The notes under the pieces: generated by a model | The model's database searches: none | What the model saw: only the letters and a program-made list of their open reading frames with translations | What the model was told of the DNA's origin: nothing | Position numbers and translations under genes: made by a program | Shown here: positions 38,701-50,383 of the stretch, in pieces | How the letters are laid out: every line of letters starts with the position of its first letter | How positions within the stretch are numbered: the stretch's first letter is position 1 | Assembly: GCF_051020765.1 (NCBI RefSeq) | Contig: NW_027469588.1 | Span: 1-64,000, forward strand | Source: Lasioglossum baleicum | Taxonomy: Eukaryota; Arthropoda; Insecta; Hymenoptera; Halictidae | Direction of reading: 5' to 3' | Length of the DNA: 64,000 nucleotides

Positions 38701-40573
38701 AGTCGAGTAAAAACACGTGCGAGAGGATGCATCCCGCAGGCTAGTCGAGTAAAAACACGTGCGAGAGGATGCATCCCGCAGGCTAGTCGAGTAAAAACAC
38801 GTGCGAGGTTTTGTGGGATGCGCATGCGCAGGTTTTGTGGGATGCGCATGCGCAGGTTTTGTGGGATGCGCATGCGCAGGTTTTTTGGGATGCGCATGGC
38901 TAGTCGAGCAAAAACACGTGCGAGAGGATGCATCCCGCAGGGTAGTCGAGTAAAAACACGTGCGAGAGGATGCATCCCGCAGGCTAGTCGAGTAAAAACA
39001 CGTGCGAGGTTTTGTGGGATGCGCATGCGCAGGTTTTGTGGGGTGCGCATGCGCAGGTTTTTTGGGATGCGCATGGCTAGTCGAGCAAAAACACGTGCGA
39101 GAGGATGCATCCCGCTGGCTAGTCGAGTAAAAACACGTGCGAGAGGATGCATCCTGCAGGCTAGTCGAGTAAAAACACGTGCGAGAGGATGCATCCCGCA
39201 GGCTAGTCGAGCAAAAACACGTGCGAGAGGATGCATCCCGCAGGCTAGTCGAGCAAAAACACGTGCGAGAGGATGCATCCCGCAGGCTAGTCGAGTAAAA
39301 ACACGTGCGAGAGGATGCATCCCGCAGGCTAGTCGAGCACAAACACGTGCGAGAGGATGCATCCCGCAGGCTAGTCGAGCAAAAACACGTGCGAGAGGAT
39401 GCATCCCGCAGGCTAGTCGAGCAAAAACACGTGCGAGAGGATCCATCCCGCAGGCTAGTCGAGTAAAAACACGTGCGAGGTTTTGTGGGATGCGCATGCG
39501 CAGGTTTTGTGGGATGCGCATGCGCAGGTTTTTTGGGATGCGCATGGCTAGTCGAGCAAAAACACGTGCGAGAGGATGCATCCCGCAGGCTAGTCGAGTA
39601 AAAACACGTGCGAGAGGATGCATCCCGCAGGCTAGTCGAGTAAAAACACGTGCGAGAGGATGCATCCCGCAGGCTAGTCGAGTGAAAACACGTGCGAGAG
39701 GATGCATCCCGCAGGCTAGTCGAGTAAAAACACGTGCGAGAGGATGCATCCCGCAGGCTAGTCGAGTAAAAACACGTGCGAGGTTTTGTGGGATGCGCAT
39801 GCTCAGGTTTTTTGGGATGCGCATGGCTAGTCGAGCAAAAACACGTGCGAGAGGATGCATCCCGCAGGGTAGTCGAGCAAAAACACGTGCGAGAGGATGC
39901 ATCCCGCAGGCTAGTCGAGCAAAAACACGTGCGAGAGGATGCATCCCGCAGGCTAGTCGAGTAAAAACACGTGCGAGGTTTTGTGGGATGCGCATGCGCA
40001 GGTTTTGTGGGATGCGCATGCGCAGGTTTTTTGGGATGCGCATGGCTAGTCGAGCAAAAACACGTGCGAGAGGATGCATCCCGCAGGCTAGTCGAGTAAA
40101 AACACGTGCGGGAGTATGCATCCCGCAGGCTAGTCGAGTAAAAACACGTGCGAGAGGATGCATCCCGCAGGCTAGTCGAGTAAAAACACGTGCGAGAGGA
40201 TGCATCCCGCAGGCTAGTCGAGTAAAAACACGTGCGAGAGGATGCATCCCGCAGGGTAGTCGAGTAAAAACACGTGCGAGAGGATGCATCCCGCAGGCTA
40301 GTCGAGTAAAAACACGTGCGAGAGGATGCATCCTGCAGGCTAGTCGAGTAAAAACACGTGCGAGAGGATGCATCCCGCAGGCTAGTCGAGCAAAAACACG
40401 TGCGAGAGGATGCATCCCGCAGGCTAGTCGAGCAAAAACACGTGCGAGAGGATGCATCCCGCAGGGTAGTCGAGTAAAAACACGTGCGAGAGGATGCATC
40501 CCGCAGGCTAGTCGAGTAAAAACACGTGCGAGAGGATGCATCCCGCAGGCTAGTCGAGTAAAAACACGTGCGA
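38701..40573 (+). repeat. Array segment between block copies, 38.7-40.6 kb
   Basis: Only satellite units are present. It has a triple-B cluster near 38807-38880, GTGGGGTGCG near 39039, a GCACAAAC unit near 39338, GGATCCATCC near 39440 (an altered palindrome) and GCATGCTCAGG near 39798. From about 40.0 kb it carries the GCGGGAGTATG and GGGTAG unit series also seen at 6.3 and 17.3 kb. Confidence 0.7.
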
Positions 40574-42170
40574 GGTTTTGTGGGATGCGCATGCGCAGGT
40601 TTTTTGGGATGCGCATGGCTAGTCGAGCAAAAACACGTGCGAGAGGATGCATCCCGCAGGGTAGTCGAGTAAAAACACGTGCGAGAGGATGCATCCCGCA
40701 GGCTAGTCGAGTAAAAACACGTGCGAGAGGATGCATCCTGCAGGCTAGTCGAGTAAAAACACGTGCGAGAGGATGCATCCCGCAGGCTAGTCGAGCAAAA
40801 ACACGTGCGAGAGGATGCATCCCGCAGGCTAGTCGAGCAAAAACACGTGCGAGAGGATGCATCCCGCAGGCTAGTCGAGTAAAAACACGTGCGAGAGGAT
40901 GCATCCCGCAGGCTAGTCGAGTAAAAACACGTGCGAGAGGATGCATCCTGCAGGCTAGTCGAGCAAAAACACGTGCGAGAGGATGCATCCCGCAGGCTAG
41001 TCGAGCAAAAACACGTGCGAGAGGATGCATCCCGCAGGCTAGTCGAGCAAAAACACGTGCGAGAGGATGCATCCCGCAGGCTAGTCGAGTAAAAACACGT
41101 GCGAGAGGATGCATCCCGCAGGCTAGTCGAGTAAAAACACGTGCGAGAGGATGCATCCCGCAGGCTAGTCGAGTAAAAACACGTGCGAGGTTTTGTGGGA
41201 TGCGCATGCGCAGGTTTTTTGGGATGCGCATGCCTAGTCGAGCAAAAACACGTGCGAGAGGATGCATCCCGCAGGCTAGTCGAGTAGAAACACGTGCGAG
41301 GTTTTGTGGGATGCGCATGCGCAGGTTTTGTGGGATGCGCATGCGCAGGTTTTTTGGGATGCGCATGCGCAGGTTTTTTGGGATGCGCATGCCTAGTCGA
41401 GCAAAAACACGTGCGAGAGGATGCATCCCGCAGGCTAGTCGAGCAAAAACACGTGCGAGAGGATGCATCCCGCAGGCTAGTCGAGCAAAAACACGTGCGA
41501 GAGGATGCATCCCGCAGGCTAGTCGAGTAAAAACACGTGCGAGAGGATGCATCCCGCAGGCTAGTCGAGTAAAAACACGTGCGAGAGGATGCATCCCGCA
41601 GGCTAGTCGAGTAAAAACACGTGCGAGGTTTTGTGGGATGCGCATGCGCAGGTTTTGTGGGATGCGCATGCGCAGGTTTTTTGGGATGCGCATGCCTAGT
41701 CGAGCAAAAACACGTGCGAGAGGATGCATCCCGCAGGCTAGTCGAGTAAAAACACGTGCGAGGTTTTGTGGGATGCGCATGCGCAGGTTTTGTGGGATGC
41801 GCATGCGCAGGTTTTTTGGGATGCGCATGCGCAGGTTTTTTGGGATGCGCATGCCTAGTCGAGCAAAAACACGTGCGAGAGGATGCATCCCGCAGGCTAG
41901 TCGAGCAAAAACACGTGCGAGAGGATGCATCCCGCAGGCTAGTCGAGTAAAAACACGTGCGAGAGGATGCATCCCGCAGGCTAGTCGAGCAAAAACACGT
42001 GCGAGAGGATGCATCCCGCAGGCTAGTCGAGTAAAAACACGTGCGAGAGGATGCATCCCGCAGGCTAGTCGAGTAAAAACACGTGCGAGAGGATGCATCC
42101 CGCAGGCTAGTCGAGTAAAAACACGTGCGAGAGGATGCATCCCGCAGGCTAGTCGAGTAAAAACACGTGC
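40574..42170 (+). repeat. 2.3-kb block, copy 2 of 3 (partial)
   Basis: The start and the GTAGAAAC marker (41284) lie exactly 4,158 bp (99 x 42) after those of copy 1. Homology fades near 42.1 kb, where GCTCAGG variants of B appear. Confidence 0.8.
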
Positions 42171-43729
42171 GAGGTTTTGTGGGATGCGCATGCTCAGGTT
42201 TTTTGGGATGCGCATGGCTAGTCGAGCAAAAACACGTGCGAGAGGATGCATCCCGCAGGGTAGTCGAGTAAAAACACGTGCGAGAGGATGCATCCCGCAG
42301 GCTAGTCGAGTAAAAACACGTGCGAGGTTTTGTGGGATGCGCATGCGCAGGTTTTGTGGGATGCGCATGCGCAGGTTTTGTGGGATGCGCATCCGCAGGT
42401 TTTTTGGGATGCGCATTGCTAGTCGAGCAAAAATACGTGCGAGAGGATGCATCCCGCAGGGTAGTCGAGTAAAAACACGTGCGAGAGGATGCATCCCGCA
42501 GGCTAGTCGAGTAAAAACACGTGCGAGAGGATGCATCCTGCAGGCTAGTCGAGTAAAAACACGTGCGAGAGGATGCATCCAGCAGGCTAGTCGAGCAAAA
42601 ACACGTGCGAGAGGATGCATCCCGCAGGCTAGTCGAGCAAAAACACGTGCGAGAGGATGCATCCCGCAGGCTAGTCGAGTAATAACACGTGCGAGAGGAT
42701 GCATCCCGCAGGCTAGTCGAGCACAAACACGTGCGAGAGGATGCATCCCGCAGGCTAGTCGAGCAAAAACACGTGCGAGGTTTTGTGGGATGCGCATGCG
42801 CAGGTTTTGTGGGATGCGCATGCGCAGGTTTTTTGGGATGCGCATGGCTAGTCGAGCAAAAACACGTGCGAGAGGATGCATCCCGCAGGCTAGTCGAGTA
42901 AAAACACGTGCGAGAGGATGCATCCCGCAGGCTAGTCGAGTAAAAACACGTGCGAGAGGATGCATCCCGCAGGCTAGTCGAGTAAAAACACGTGCGAGAG
43001 GATGCATCCCGCAGGCTAGTCGAGTAAAAACACGTGCGAGGTTTTGTGGGATGCGCATGCTCAGGTTTTTTGGGATGCGCATGGCTAGTCGAGCAAAAAC
43101 ACGTGCGAGAGGATGCATCCCGCAGGGTAGTCGAGTAAAAACACGTGCGAGAGGATGCATCCCGCAGGCTAGTCGAGTAAAAACACGTGCGAGGTTTTGT
43201 GGGATGCGCATGCGCAGGTTTTGTGGGATGCGCATGCGCAGGTTTTGTGGGATGCGCATGCGCAGGTTTTTTGGGATGCGCATTGCTAGTCGAGCAAAAA
43301 CACGTGCGAGAGGATGCATCCCGCAGGGTAGTCGAGTAAAAACACGTGCGAGAGGATGCATCCCGCAGGCTAGTCGAGTAAAAACACGTGCGAGAGGATG
43401 CATCCTGCAGGCTAGTCGAGTAAAAACACGTGCGAGAGGATGCATCCAGCAGGCTAGTCGAGCAAAAACACGTGCGAGAGGATGCATCCCGCAGGCTAGT
43501 CGAGCAAAAACACGTGCGAGAGGATGCATCCCGCAGGCTAGTCGAGCAAAAACACGTGCGAGAGGATGCATCCCGCAGGCTAGTCGAGTAAAAACACGTG
43601 CGAGAGGATGCATCCCGCAGGCTAGTCGAGTAAAAACACGTGCGAGAGGATGCATCCCGCAGGCTAGTCGAGTAAAAACACGTGCGAGAGGATGCATCCC
43701 GCAGGCTAGTCGAGTAAAAACACGTGCGA
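42171..43729 (+). repeat. Tandem pair of blocks with GCTCAGG and CATCCAGCAG variants
   Basis: Two similar blocks follow each other, marked by GCATGCTCAGG (about 42188 and 43057), GCATTGCTAG (about 42413 and 43281) and CATCCAGCAG (about 42576 and 43444). The offsets are all close to 868 bp, indicating a tandem duplication of about 0.87 kb. The first block has private GCGCATCCGCAG, AAATACGTG and GTAATAACACG changes. Confidence 0.7.
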
Positions 43730-45424
43730 GGTTTTGTGGGATGCGCATGCGCAGGTTTTTTGGGATGCGCATGGCTAGTCGAGCAAAAACACGTGCGAGA
43801 GGATGCATCCCGCAGGGTAGTCGTGTAAAAACACGTGCGAGAGGATGCATCCCGCAGGCTAGTCGAGTAAAAACACGTGCGAGAGGATGCATCCTGCAGG
43901 CTAGTCGAGTAAAAACACGTGCGAGAGGATGCATCCCGCAGACTAGTCGAGCAAAAACACGTGCGAGAGGATGCATCCCGCAGGCTAGTCGAGCAAAAAC
44001 ACGTGCGAGAGGATGCATCCCGCAGGCTAGTCGAGTAAAAACACGTGCGAGAGGATGCATCCCGCAGGGTAGTCGAGTAAAAACACGTGCGAGAGGATGC
44101 ATCCCGCAGGCTAGTCGAGTAAAAACACGTGCGAGAGGATGCATCCCGCAGGCTAGTCGAGTAAAAACACGTGCGAGGTTTTGTGGGATGCGCATGCGCA
44201 GGTTTTTTGGGATGCGCATGGCTAGTCGAGCAAAAACACGTGCGAGAGGATGCATCCCGCAGGGTAGTCGAGTAAAAACACGTGCGAGAGGATGCATCCC
44301 GCAGGCTAGTCGAGTAAAAACACGTGCGAGGTTTTGTGGGATGCGCATGCGCAGGTTTTTTGGGATGCGCATGGCTAGTCGAGCAAAAACACGTGCGAGA
44401 GGATGCATCCCGCAGGCTAGTCGAGCAAAAACACGTGCGAGAGGATGCATCCCGCAGGCTAGTCGAGTAAAAACACGTGCGAGAGAATGCATCTCGCAGG
44501 CTAGTCGAGTAAAAACACGTGCGAGAGGATGCATCCCGCAGGCTAGTCGAGTAAAAACACGTGCGAGGTTTTGTGGGATGCGCATGCGCAGGTTTTGTGG
44601 GATGCGCATGCGCAGGTTTTTTGGCATGCGCATGGCTAGTCGAGCAAAAACACGTGCGAGAGGATGCATCCCGCAGGGTAGTCGAGCAAAAACACGTGCG
44701 AGAGGATGCATCCCGCAGGCTAGTCGAGTAAAAACACGTGCGAGAGGATGCATCCCGCAGGCTAGTCGAGCAAAAACACGTGCGAGAGGATGCATCCCGC
44801 AGGCTAGTCGAGTAAAAACACGTGCGAGAGGATGCATCCCGCAGGCTAGTCGAGCAAAAACACGTGCGAGAGGATGCATCCCGCAGGCTGGTCGAGCAAA
44901 AACACGTGCGAGAGGATGCATCCCGCAGGCTAGTCGAGTAAAAACACGTGCGAGAGGATGCATCCTGCAGGCTAGTCGAGTAAAATCACGTGCGAGAGTA
45001 TGCATCCCGCAGGCTAGTCGAGTAAAAACACGTGCGAGAGGATGCATCCCGCAGGCTAGTCGGGTAAAAACACGTGCGAAAGGATGCATCCCGCAGGCTA
45101 GTCGAGTAAAAACACGTGCGAGGTTTTGTGGGATGCGCATGCGCAGGTTTTGTGGGATGCGCATGCGCAGGTTTTTTGGGATGCGCATGGCTAGTCGAGC
45201 AAAAACACGTGCGAGAGGATGCATCCCGCAGGGTAGTCGAGTAAAAACACGAGCGAGAGGATGCATCCCGCAGACTAGTCGAGTAAAAACACGTGCAAGA
45301 GGATGCTTCCCGCAGGCTAGTCGAGTAAAAACACGTGCGAGAGGATGCATCCCGCAGGCTAGTCGAGTAAAAACACGTGCGAGAGGATGCATCCCGCAGG
45401 CTAGTCGAGTAAAAACACGTGCGA
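43730..45424 (+). repeat. 2.5-kb block, copy 3
   Basis: It lies exactly 9,774 bp after copy 2 at every marker checked: start 33956/43730, AGACTAG 34166/43940, GAGAATGC 34712/44486 and TAAAATCACG 35207/44981. It contains copy 5 of the 943-bp block (44305-45121). Private changes include TCGTGTAAAA near 43823, ATCTCGCAG near 44491 and TTGGCATGC near 44622. Confidence 0.87.
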
Positions 45425-46282
45425 GGTTTTGTGGGATGCGCATGCGCAGGTTTTGTGGGATGCGCATGCGCAGGTTTTTTGGGATGCGCATGGCTAGTCG
45501 AGCAAAAACACGTGCGAGAGGATGCATCCCGCAGGGTAGTCGAGTAAAAACACGTGCGAGAGGATGCATCCCGCAGGCTAGTCGAGTAAAAACACGTGCG
45601 AGAGGATGCATCCCGCAGGCTAGTCGAGCAAAAACACGTGCGAGAGGATGCATCCCGCAGGCTAGTCGAGTAAAAACACGTGCGAGAGGATGCATCCCGC
45701 AGGCTAGTCGAGCACAAACACGTGCGAGAGGATGCATCCCGCAGGCTAGTCGAGCAAAAACACGTGCGAGAGGATGCATCCCGCAGGCTAGTCGAGCAAA
45801 AACACGTGCGAGAGGATGCATCCCGCAGGCTAGTCGAGTAAAAACACGTGCGAGGTTTTGTGGGATGCGCATGCGCAGGTTTTGTGGGATGCGCATGCGC
45901 AGGTTTTTTGGGATGCGCATGGCTAGTCGAGCAAAAACACGTGCGAGAGGATGCATCCCGCAGGCTAGTCGAGTAAAAACACGTGCGGGAGTATGCATCC
46001 CGCAGGCTAGTCGAGTAAAAACACGTGCGAGAGGATGCATCCCGCAGGCTAGTCGAGTAAAAACACGTGCGAGAGGATGCATCCCGCAGGCTAGTCGAGT
46101 AAAAACACGTGCGAGAGGATGCATCCCGCAGGGTAGTCGAGTAAAAACACGTGCGAGAGGATGCATCCCGCAGGCTAGTCGAGTAAAAACACGTGCGAGA
46201 GGATGCATCCCGCAGGCTAGTCGAGTAAAAACACGTGCGAGAGGATGCATCCCGCAGGCTAGTCGAGTAAAAACACGTGCGA
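45425..46282 (+). repeat. Local higher-order repeat, copy 1 (858 bp)
   Basis: The copy runs from one double-B cluster to the equivalent cluster. It holds a GGGTAG unit, a GCACAAAC unit (about 45711), an internal double-B cluster, a GCGGGAGTATG unit (45983) and a second GGGTAG unit. It is two A units longer than copy 2. Confidence 0.9.
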
Positions 46283-47056
46283 GGTTTTGTGGGATGCGCA
46301 TGCGCAGGTTTTGTGGGATGCGCATGCGCAGGTTTTTTGGGATGCGCATGGCTAGTCGAGCAAAAACACGTGCGAGAGGATGCATCCCGCAGGGTAGTCG
46401 AGTAAAAACACGTGCGAGAGGATGCATCCCGCAGGCTAGTCGAGTAAAAACACGTGCGAGAGGATGCATCCCGCAGGCTAGTCGAGCAAAAACACGTGCG
46501 AGAGGATGCATCCCGCAGGCTAGTCGAGTAAAAACACGTGCGAGAGGATGCATCCCGCAGGCTAGTCGAGCACAAACACGTGCGAGAGGATGCATCCCGC
46601 AGGCTAGTCGAGCAAAAACACGTGCGAGAGGATGCATCCCGCAGGCTAGTCGAGCAAAAACACGTGCGAGAGGATGCATCCCGCAGGCTAGTCGAGTAAA
46701 AACACGTGCGAGGTTTTGTGGGATGCGCATGCGCAGGTTTTGTGGGATGCGCATGCGCAGGTTTTTTGGGATGCGCATGGCTAGTCGAGCAAAAACACGT
46801 GCGAGAGGATGCATCCCGCAGGCTAGTCGAGTAAAAACACGTGCGGGAGTATGCATCCCGCAGGCTAGTCGAGTAAAAACACGTGCGAGAGGATGCATCC
46901 CGCAGGCTAGTCGAGTAAAAACACGTGCGAGAGGATGCATCCCGCAGGCTAGTCGAGTAAAAACACGTGCGAGAGGATGCATCCCGCAGGGTAGTCGAGT
47001 AAAAACACGTGCGAGAGGATGCATCCCGCAGGCTAGTCGAGTAAAAACACGTGCGA
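46283..47056 (+). repeat. Local higher-order repeat, copy 2 (774 bp)
   Basis: The markers GCACAAAC (about 46569) and GCGGGAG (46841) lie exactly 858 bp after those of copy 1. Only one A' unit follows the last GGGTAG-type units before the next cluster. Confidence 0.9.
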
Positions 47057-47830
47057 GGTTTTGTGGGATGCGCATGCGCAGGTTTTGTGGGATGCGCATG
47101 CGCAGGTTTTTTGGGATGCGCATGGCTAGTCGAGCAAAAACACGTGCGAGAGGATGCATCCCGCAGGGTAGTCGAGTAAAAACACGTGCGAGAGGATGCA
47201 TCCCGCAGGCTAGTCGAGTAAAAACACGTGCGAGAGGATGCATCCCGCAGGCTAGTCGAGCAAAAACACGTGCGAGAGGATGCATCCCGCAGGCTAGTCG
47301 AGTAAAAACACGTGCGAGAGGATGCATCCCGCAGGCTAGTCGAGCACAAACACGTGCGAGAGGATGCATCCCGCAGGCTAGTCGAGCAAAAACACGTGCG
47401 AGAGGATGCATCCCGCAGGCTAGTCGAGCAAAAACACGTGCGAGAGGATGCATCCCGCAGGCTAGTCGAGTAAAAACACGTGCGAGGTTTTGTGGGATGC
47501 GCATGCGCAGGTTTTGTGGGATGCGCATGCGCAGGTTTTTTGGGATGCGCATGGCTAGTCGAGCAAAAACACGTGCGAGAGGATGCATCCCGCAGGCTAG
47601 TCGAGTAAAAACACGTGCGGGAGTATGCATCCCGCAGGCTAGTCGAGTAAAAACACGTGCGAGAGGATGCATCCCGCAGGCTAGTCGAGTAAAAACACGT
47701 GCGAGAGGATGCATCCCGCAGGCTAGTCGAGTAAAAACACGTGCGAGAGGATGCATCCCGCAGGGTAGTCGAGTAAAAACACGTGCGAGAGGATGCATCC
47801 CGCAGGCTAGTCGAGTAAAAACACGTGCGA
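47057..47830 (+). repeat. Local higher-order repeat, copy 3
   Basis: The markers GCACAAAC (about 47343) and GCGGGAG (47615) lie exactly 774 bp after those of copy 2. Its right end runs into a CCTGCAG-containing series instead of another cluster, so the end is approximate. Confidence 0.85.
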
Positions 47831-48082
47831 GAGGATGCATCCTGCAGGCTAGTCGAGTAAAAACACGTGCGAGAGGATGCATCCCGCAGGCTAGTCGAGC
47901 AAAAACACGTGCGAGAGGATGCATCCCGCAGGCTAGTCGAGCAAAAACACGTGCGAGAGGATGCATCCCGCAGGGTAGTCGAGTAAAAACACGTGCGAGA
48001 GGATGCATCCCGCAGGCTAGTCGAGTAAAAACACGTGCGAGAGGATGCATCCCGCAGGCTAGTCGAGTAAAAACACGTGCGA

Positions 48083-50330
48083 GGTTTTGTGGGATGCGCA
48101 TGCGCAGGTTTTTTGGGATGCGCATGGCTAGTCGAGCAAAAACACGTGCGAGAGGATGCATCCCGCAGGGTAGTCGAGTAAAAACACGTGCGAGAGGATG
48201 CATCCCGCAGGCTAGTCGAGTAAAAACACGTGCGAGAGGATGCATCCTGCAGGCTAGTCGAGTAAAAACACGTGCGAGAGGATGCATCTCGCAGGCTAGT
48301 CGAGCAAAAACACGTGCGAGAGGATGCATCCCGCAGGCTAGTCGAGCAAAAACACGTGCGAGAGGATGCATCCCGCAGGCTAGTCGAGTAAAAACACGTG
48401 CGAGAGGATGCATCCCGCAGGCTAGTCGAGTAAAAACACGTGCGAGAGGATGCATCCTGCAGGCTAGTCGAGCAAAAACACGTGCGAGAGGATGCATCCC
48501 GCAGGCTAGTCGAGCAAAAACACGTGCGAGAGGATGCATCCCGCAGGCTAGTCGAGCAAAAACACGTGCGAGAGGATGCATCCCGCAGGCTAGTCGAGCA
48601 AAAACACGTGCGAGAGGATGCATCCCGCAGGCTAGTCGAGCAAAAACACGTGCGAGAGGATGCATCCCGCAGGCTAGTCGAGTAAAAACACGTGCGAGAG
48701 GATGCATTCCGCAGGCTAGTCGAGTAAAAACACGTGCGAGAGGATGCATCCCGCAGGCTAGTCGAGTAAAAACACGTGCGAGGTTTTGTGGGATGCGCAT
48801 GCGCAGGTTTTTTGGGATGCGCATGCCTAGTCGAGCAAAAACACGTGCGAGAGGATGCATCCCGCAGGCTAGTCGAGTAGAAACACGTGCGAGGTTTTGT
48901 GGGATGCGCATGCGCAGGTTTTGTGGGATGCGCATGCGCAGGTTTTTTGGGATGCGCATGCGCAGGTTTTTTGGGATGCGCATGCCTAGTCGAGCAAAAA
49001 CACGTGCGAGAGGATGCATCCCGCAGGCTAGTCGAGCAAAAACACGTGCGAGAGGATGCATCCCGCAGGCTAGTCGAGCAAAAACACGTGCGAGAGGATG
49101 CATCCCGCAGGCTAGTCGAGTAAAAACACGTGCGAGAGGATGCATCCCGCAGGCTAGTCGAGTAAAAACACGTGCGAGGTTTTGTGGGATGCGCATGCGC
49201 AGGTTTTGTGGGATGCGCATGCGCAGGTTTTTTGGGATGCGCATGCCTAGTCGAGCAAAAACACGTGCGAGAGGATGCATCCCGCAGGCTAGTCGAGTAA
49301 AAACACGTGCGAGGTTTTGTGGGATGCGCATGCGCAGGTTTTGTGGGATGCGCATGCGCAGGTTTTTTGGGATGCGCATGCGCAGGTTTTTTGGGATGCG
49401 CATGCCTAGTCGAGCAAAAACACGTGCGAGAGGATGCATCCCGCAGGCTAGTCGAGCAAAAACACGTGCGAGAGGATGCATCCCGCAGGCTAGTCGAGTA
49501 AAAACACGTGCGAGAGGATGCATCCCGCAGGCTAGTCGAGCAAAAACACGTGCGAGAGGATGCATCCCGCAGGCTAGTCGAGTAAAAACACGTGCGAGAG
49601 GATGCATCCCGCAGGCTAGTCGAGCACAAACACGTGCGAGAGGATGCATCCCGCAGGCTAGTCGAGCAAAAACACGTGCGAGGTTTTGTGGGATGCGCAT
49701 GCGCAGGTTTTGTGGGATGCGCATGCGCAGGTTTTTTGGGATGCGCATGGCTAGTCGAGCAAAAACACGTGCGAGAGGATGCATCCCGCAGGCTAGTCGA
49801 GTAAAAACACGTGCGAGAGGATGCATCCCGCAGGCTAGTCGAGTAAAAACACGTGCGAGAGGATGCATCCCGCAGGCTAGTCGAGTAAAAACACGTGCGA
49901 GAGGATGCATCCCGCAGGCTAGTCGAGTAAAAACACGTGCGAGAGGATGCATCCCGCAGGCTAGTCGAGTAAAAACACGTGCGAGGTTTTGTGGGATGCG
50001 CATGCGCAGGTTTTTTGGGATGCGCATGGCTAGTCGAGCAAAAACACGTGCGAGAGGATGCATCCCGCAGGGTAGTCGAGTAAAAACACGTGCGAGAGGA
50101 TGCATCCCGCAGGCTAGTCGAGTAAAAACACGTGCGAGAGGATGCATCCCGCAGGCTAGTCGAGTAAAAACACGTGCGAGGTTTTGTGGGATGCGCATGC
50201 GCAGGTTTTGTGGGACGCGCATGCGCAGGTTTTGTGGGATGCGCATGCGCAGGTTTTTTGGGATGCGCATGGCTAGTCGAGCAAAAACACGTGCGAGAGG
50301 ATGCATCCCGCTGGCTAGTCGAGTAAAAAC
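48083..50330 (+). repeat. 2.3-kb block, copy 3 of 3
   Basis: It starts 11,667 bp after copy 1; two extra A units (a run of five C-type units near 48.47-48.68 kb) raise the offset to 11,751 from GTAGAAAC (48877) on. It ends where the indel-rich stretch begins. Confidence 0.85.
48126..48781 (+). repeat. Longest A-unit run noticed: 15 full units plus A'
   Basis: Fifteen 42-bp units and one 26-bp A' lie between two B clusters (15 x 42 + 26 = 656 bp). Five consecutive C-type units near its middle suggest a local gain of units compared with the two related runs that start near 36.46 and 40.62 kb. Confidence 0.85.
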
Positions 50331-50383
50331 ACGTGCGAGGTTTTGTGGGATGCGCATGCGCAGGTTTTGTGGGATGCGCATGC

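Noticed and set aside
31896..50381. Open reading frame of 6,161 codons on the - strand, and similar giant frames on both strands
   Set aside because: Three frames are open at once over the same DNA, each a mere translation of the 14-codon repeat. There is no start context, domain, signal peptide or unique sequence, and unit gain or loss ignores any protein logic.
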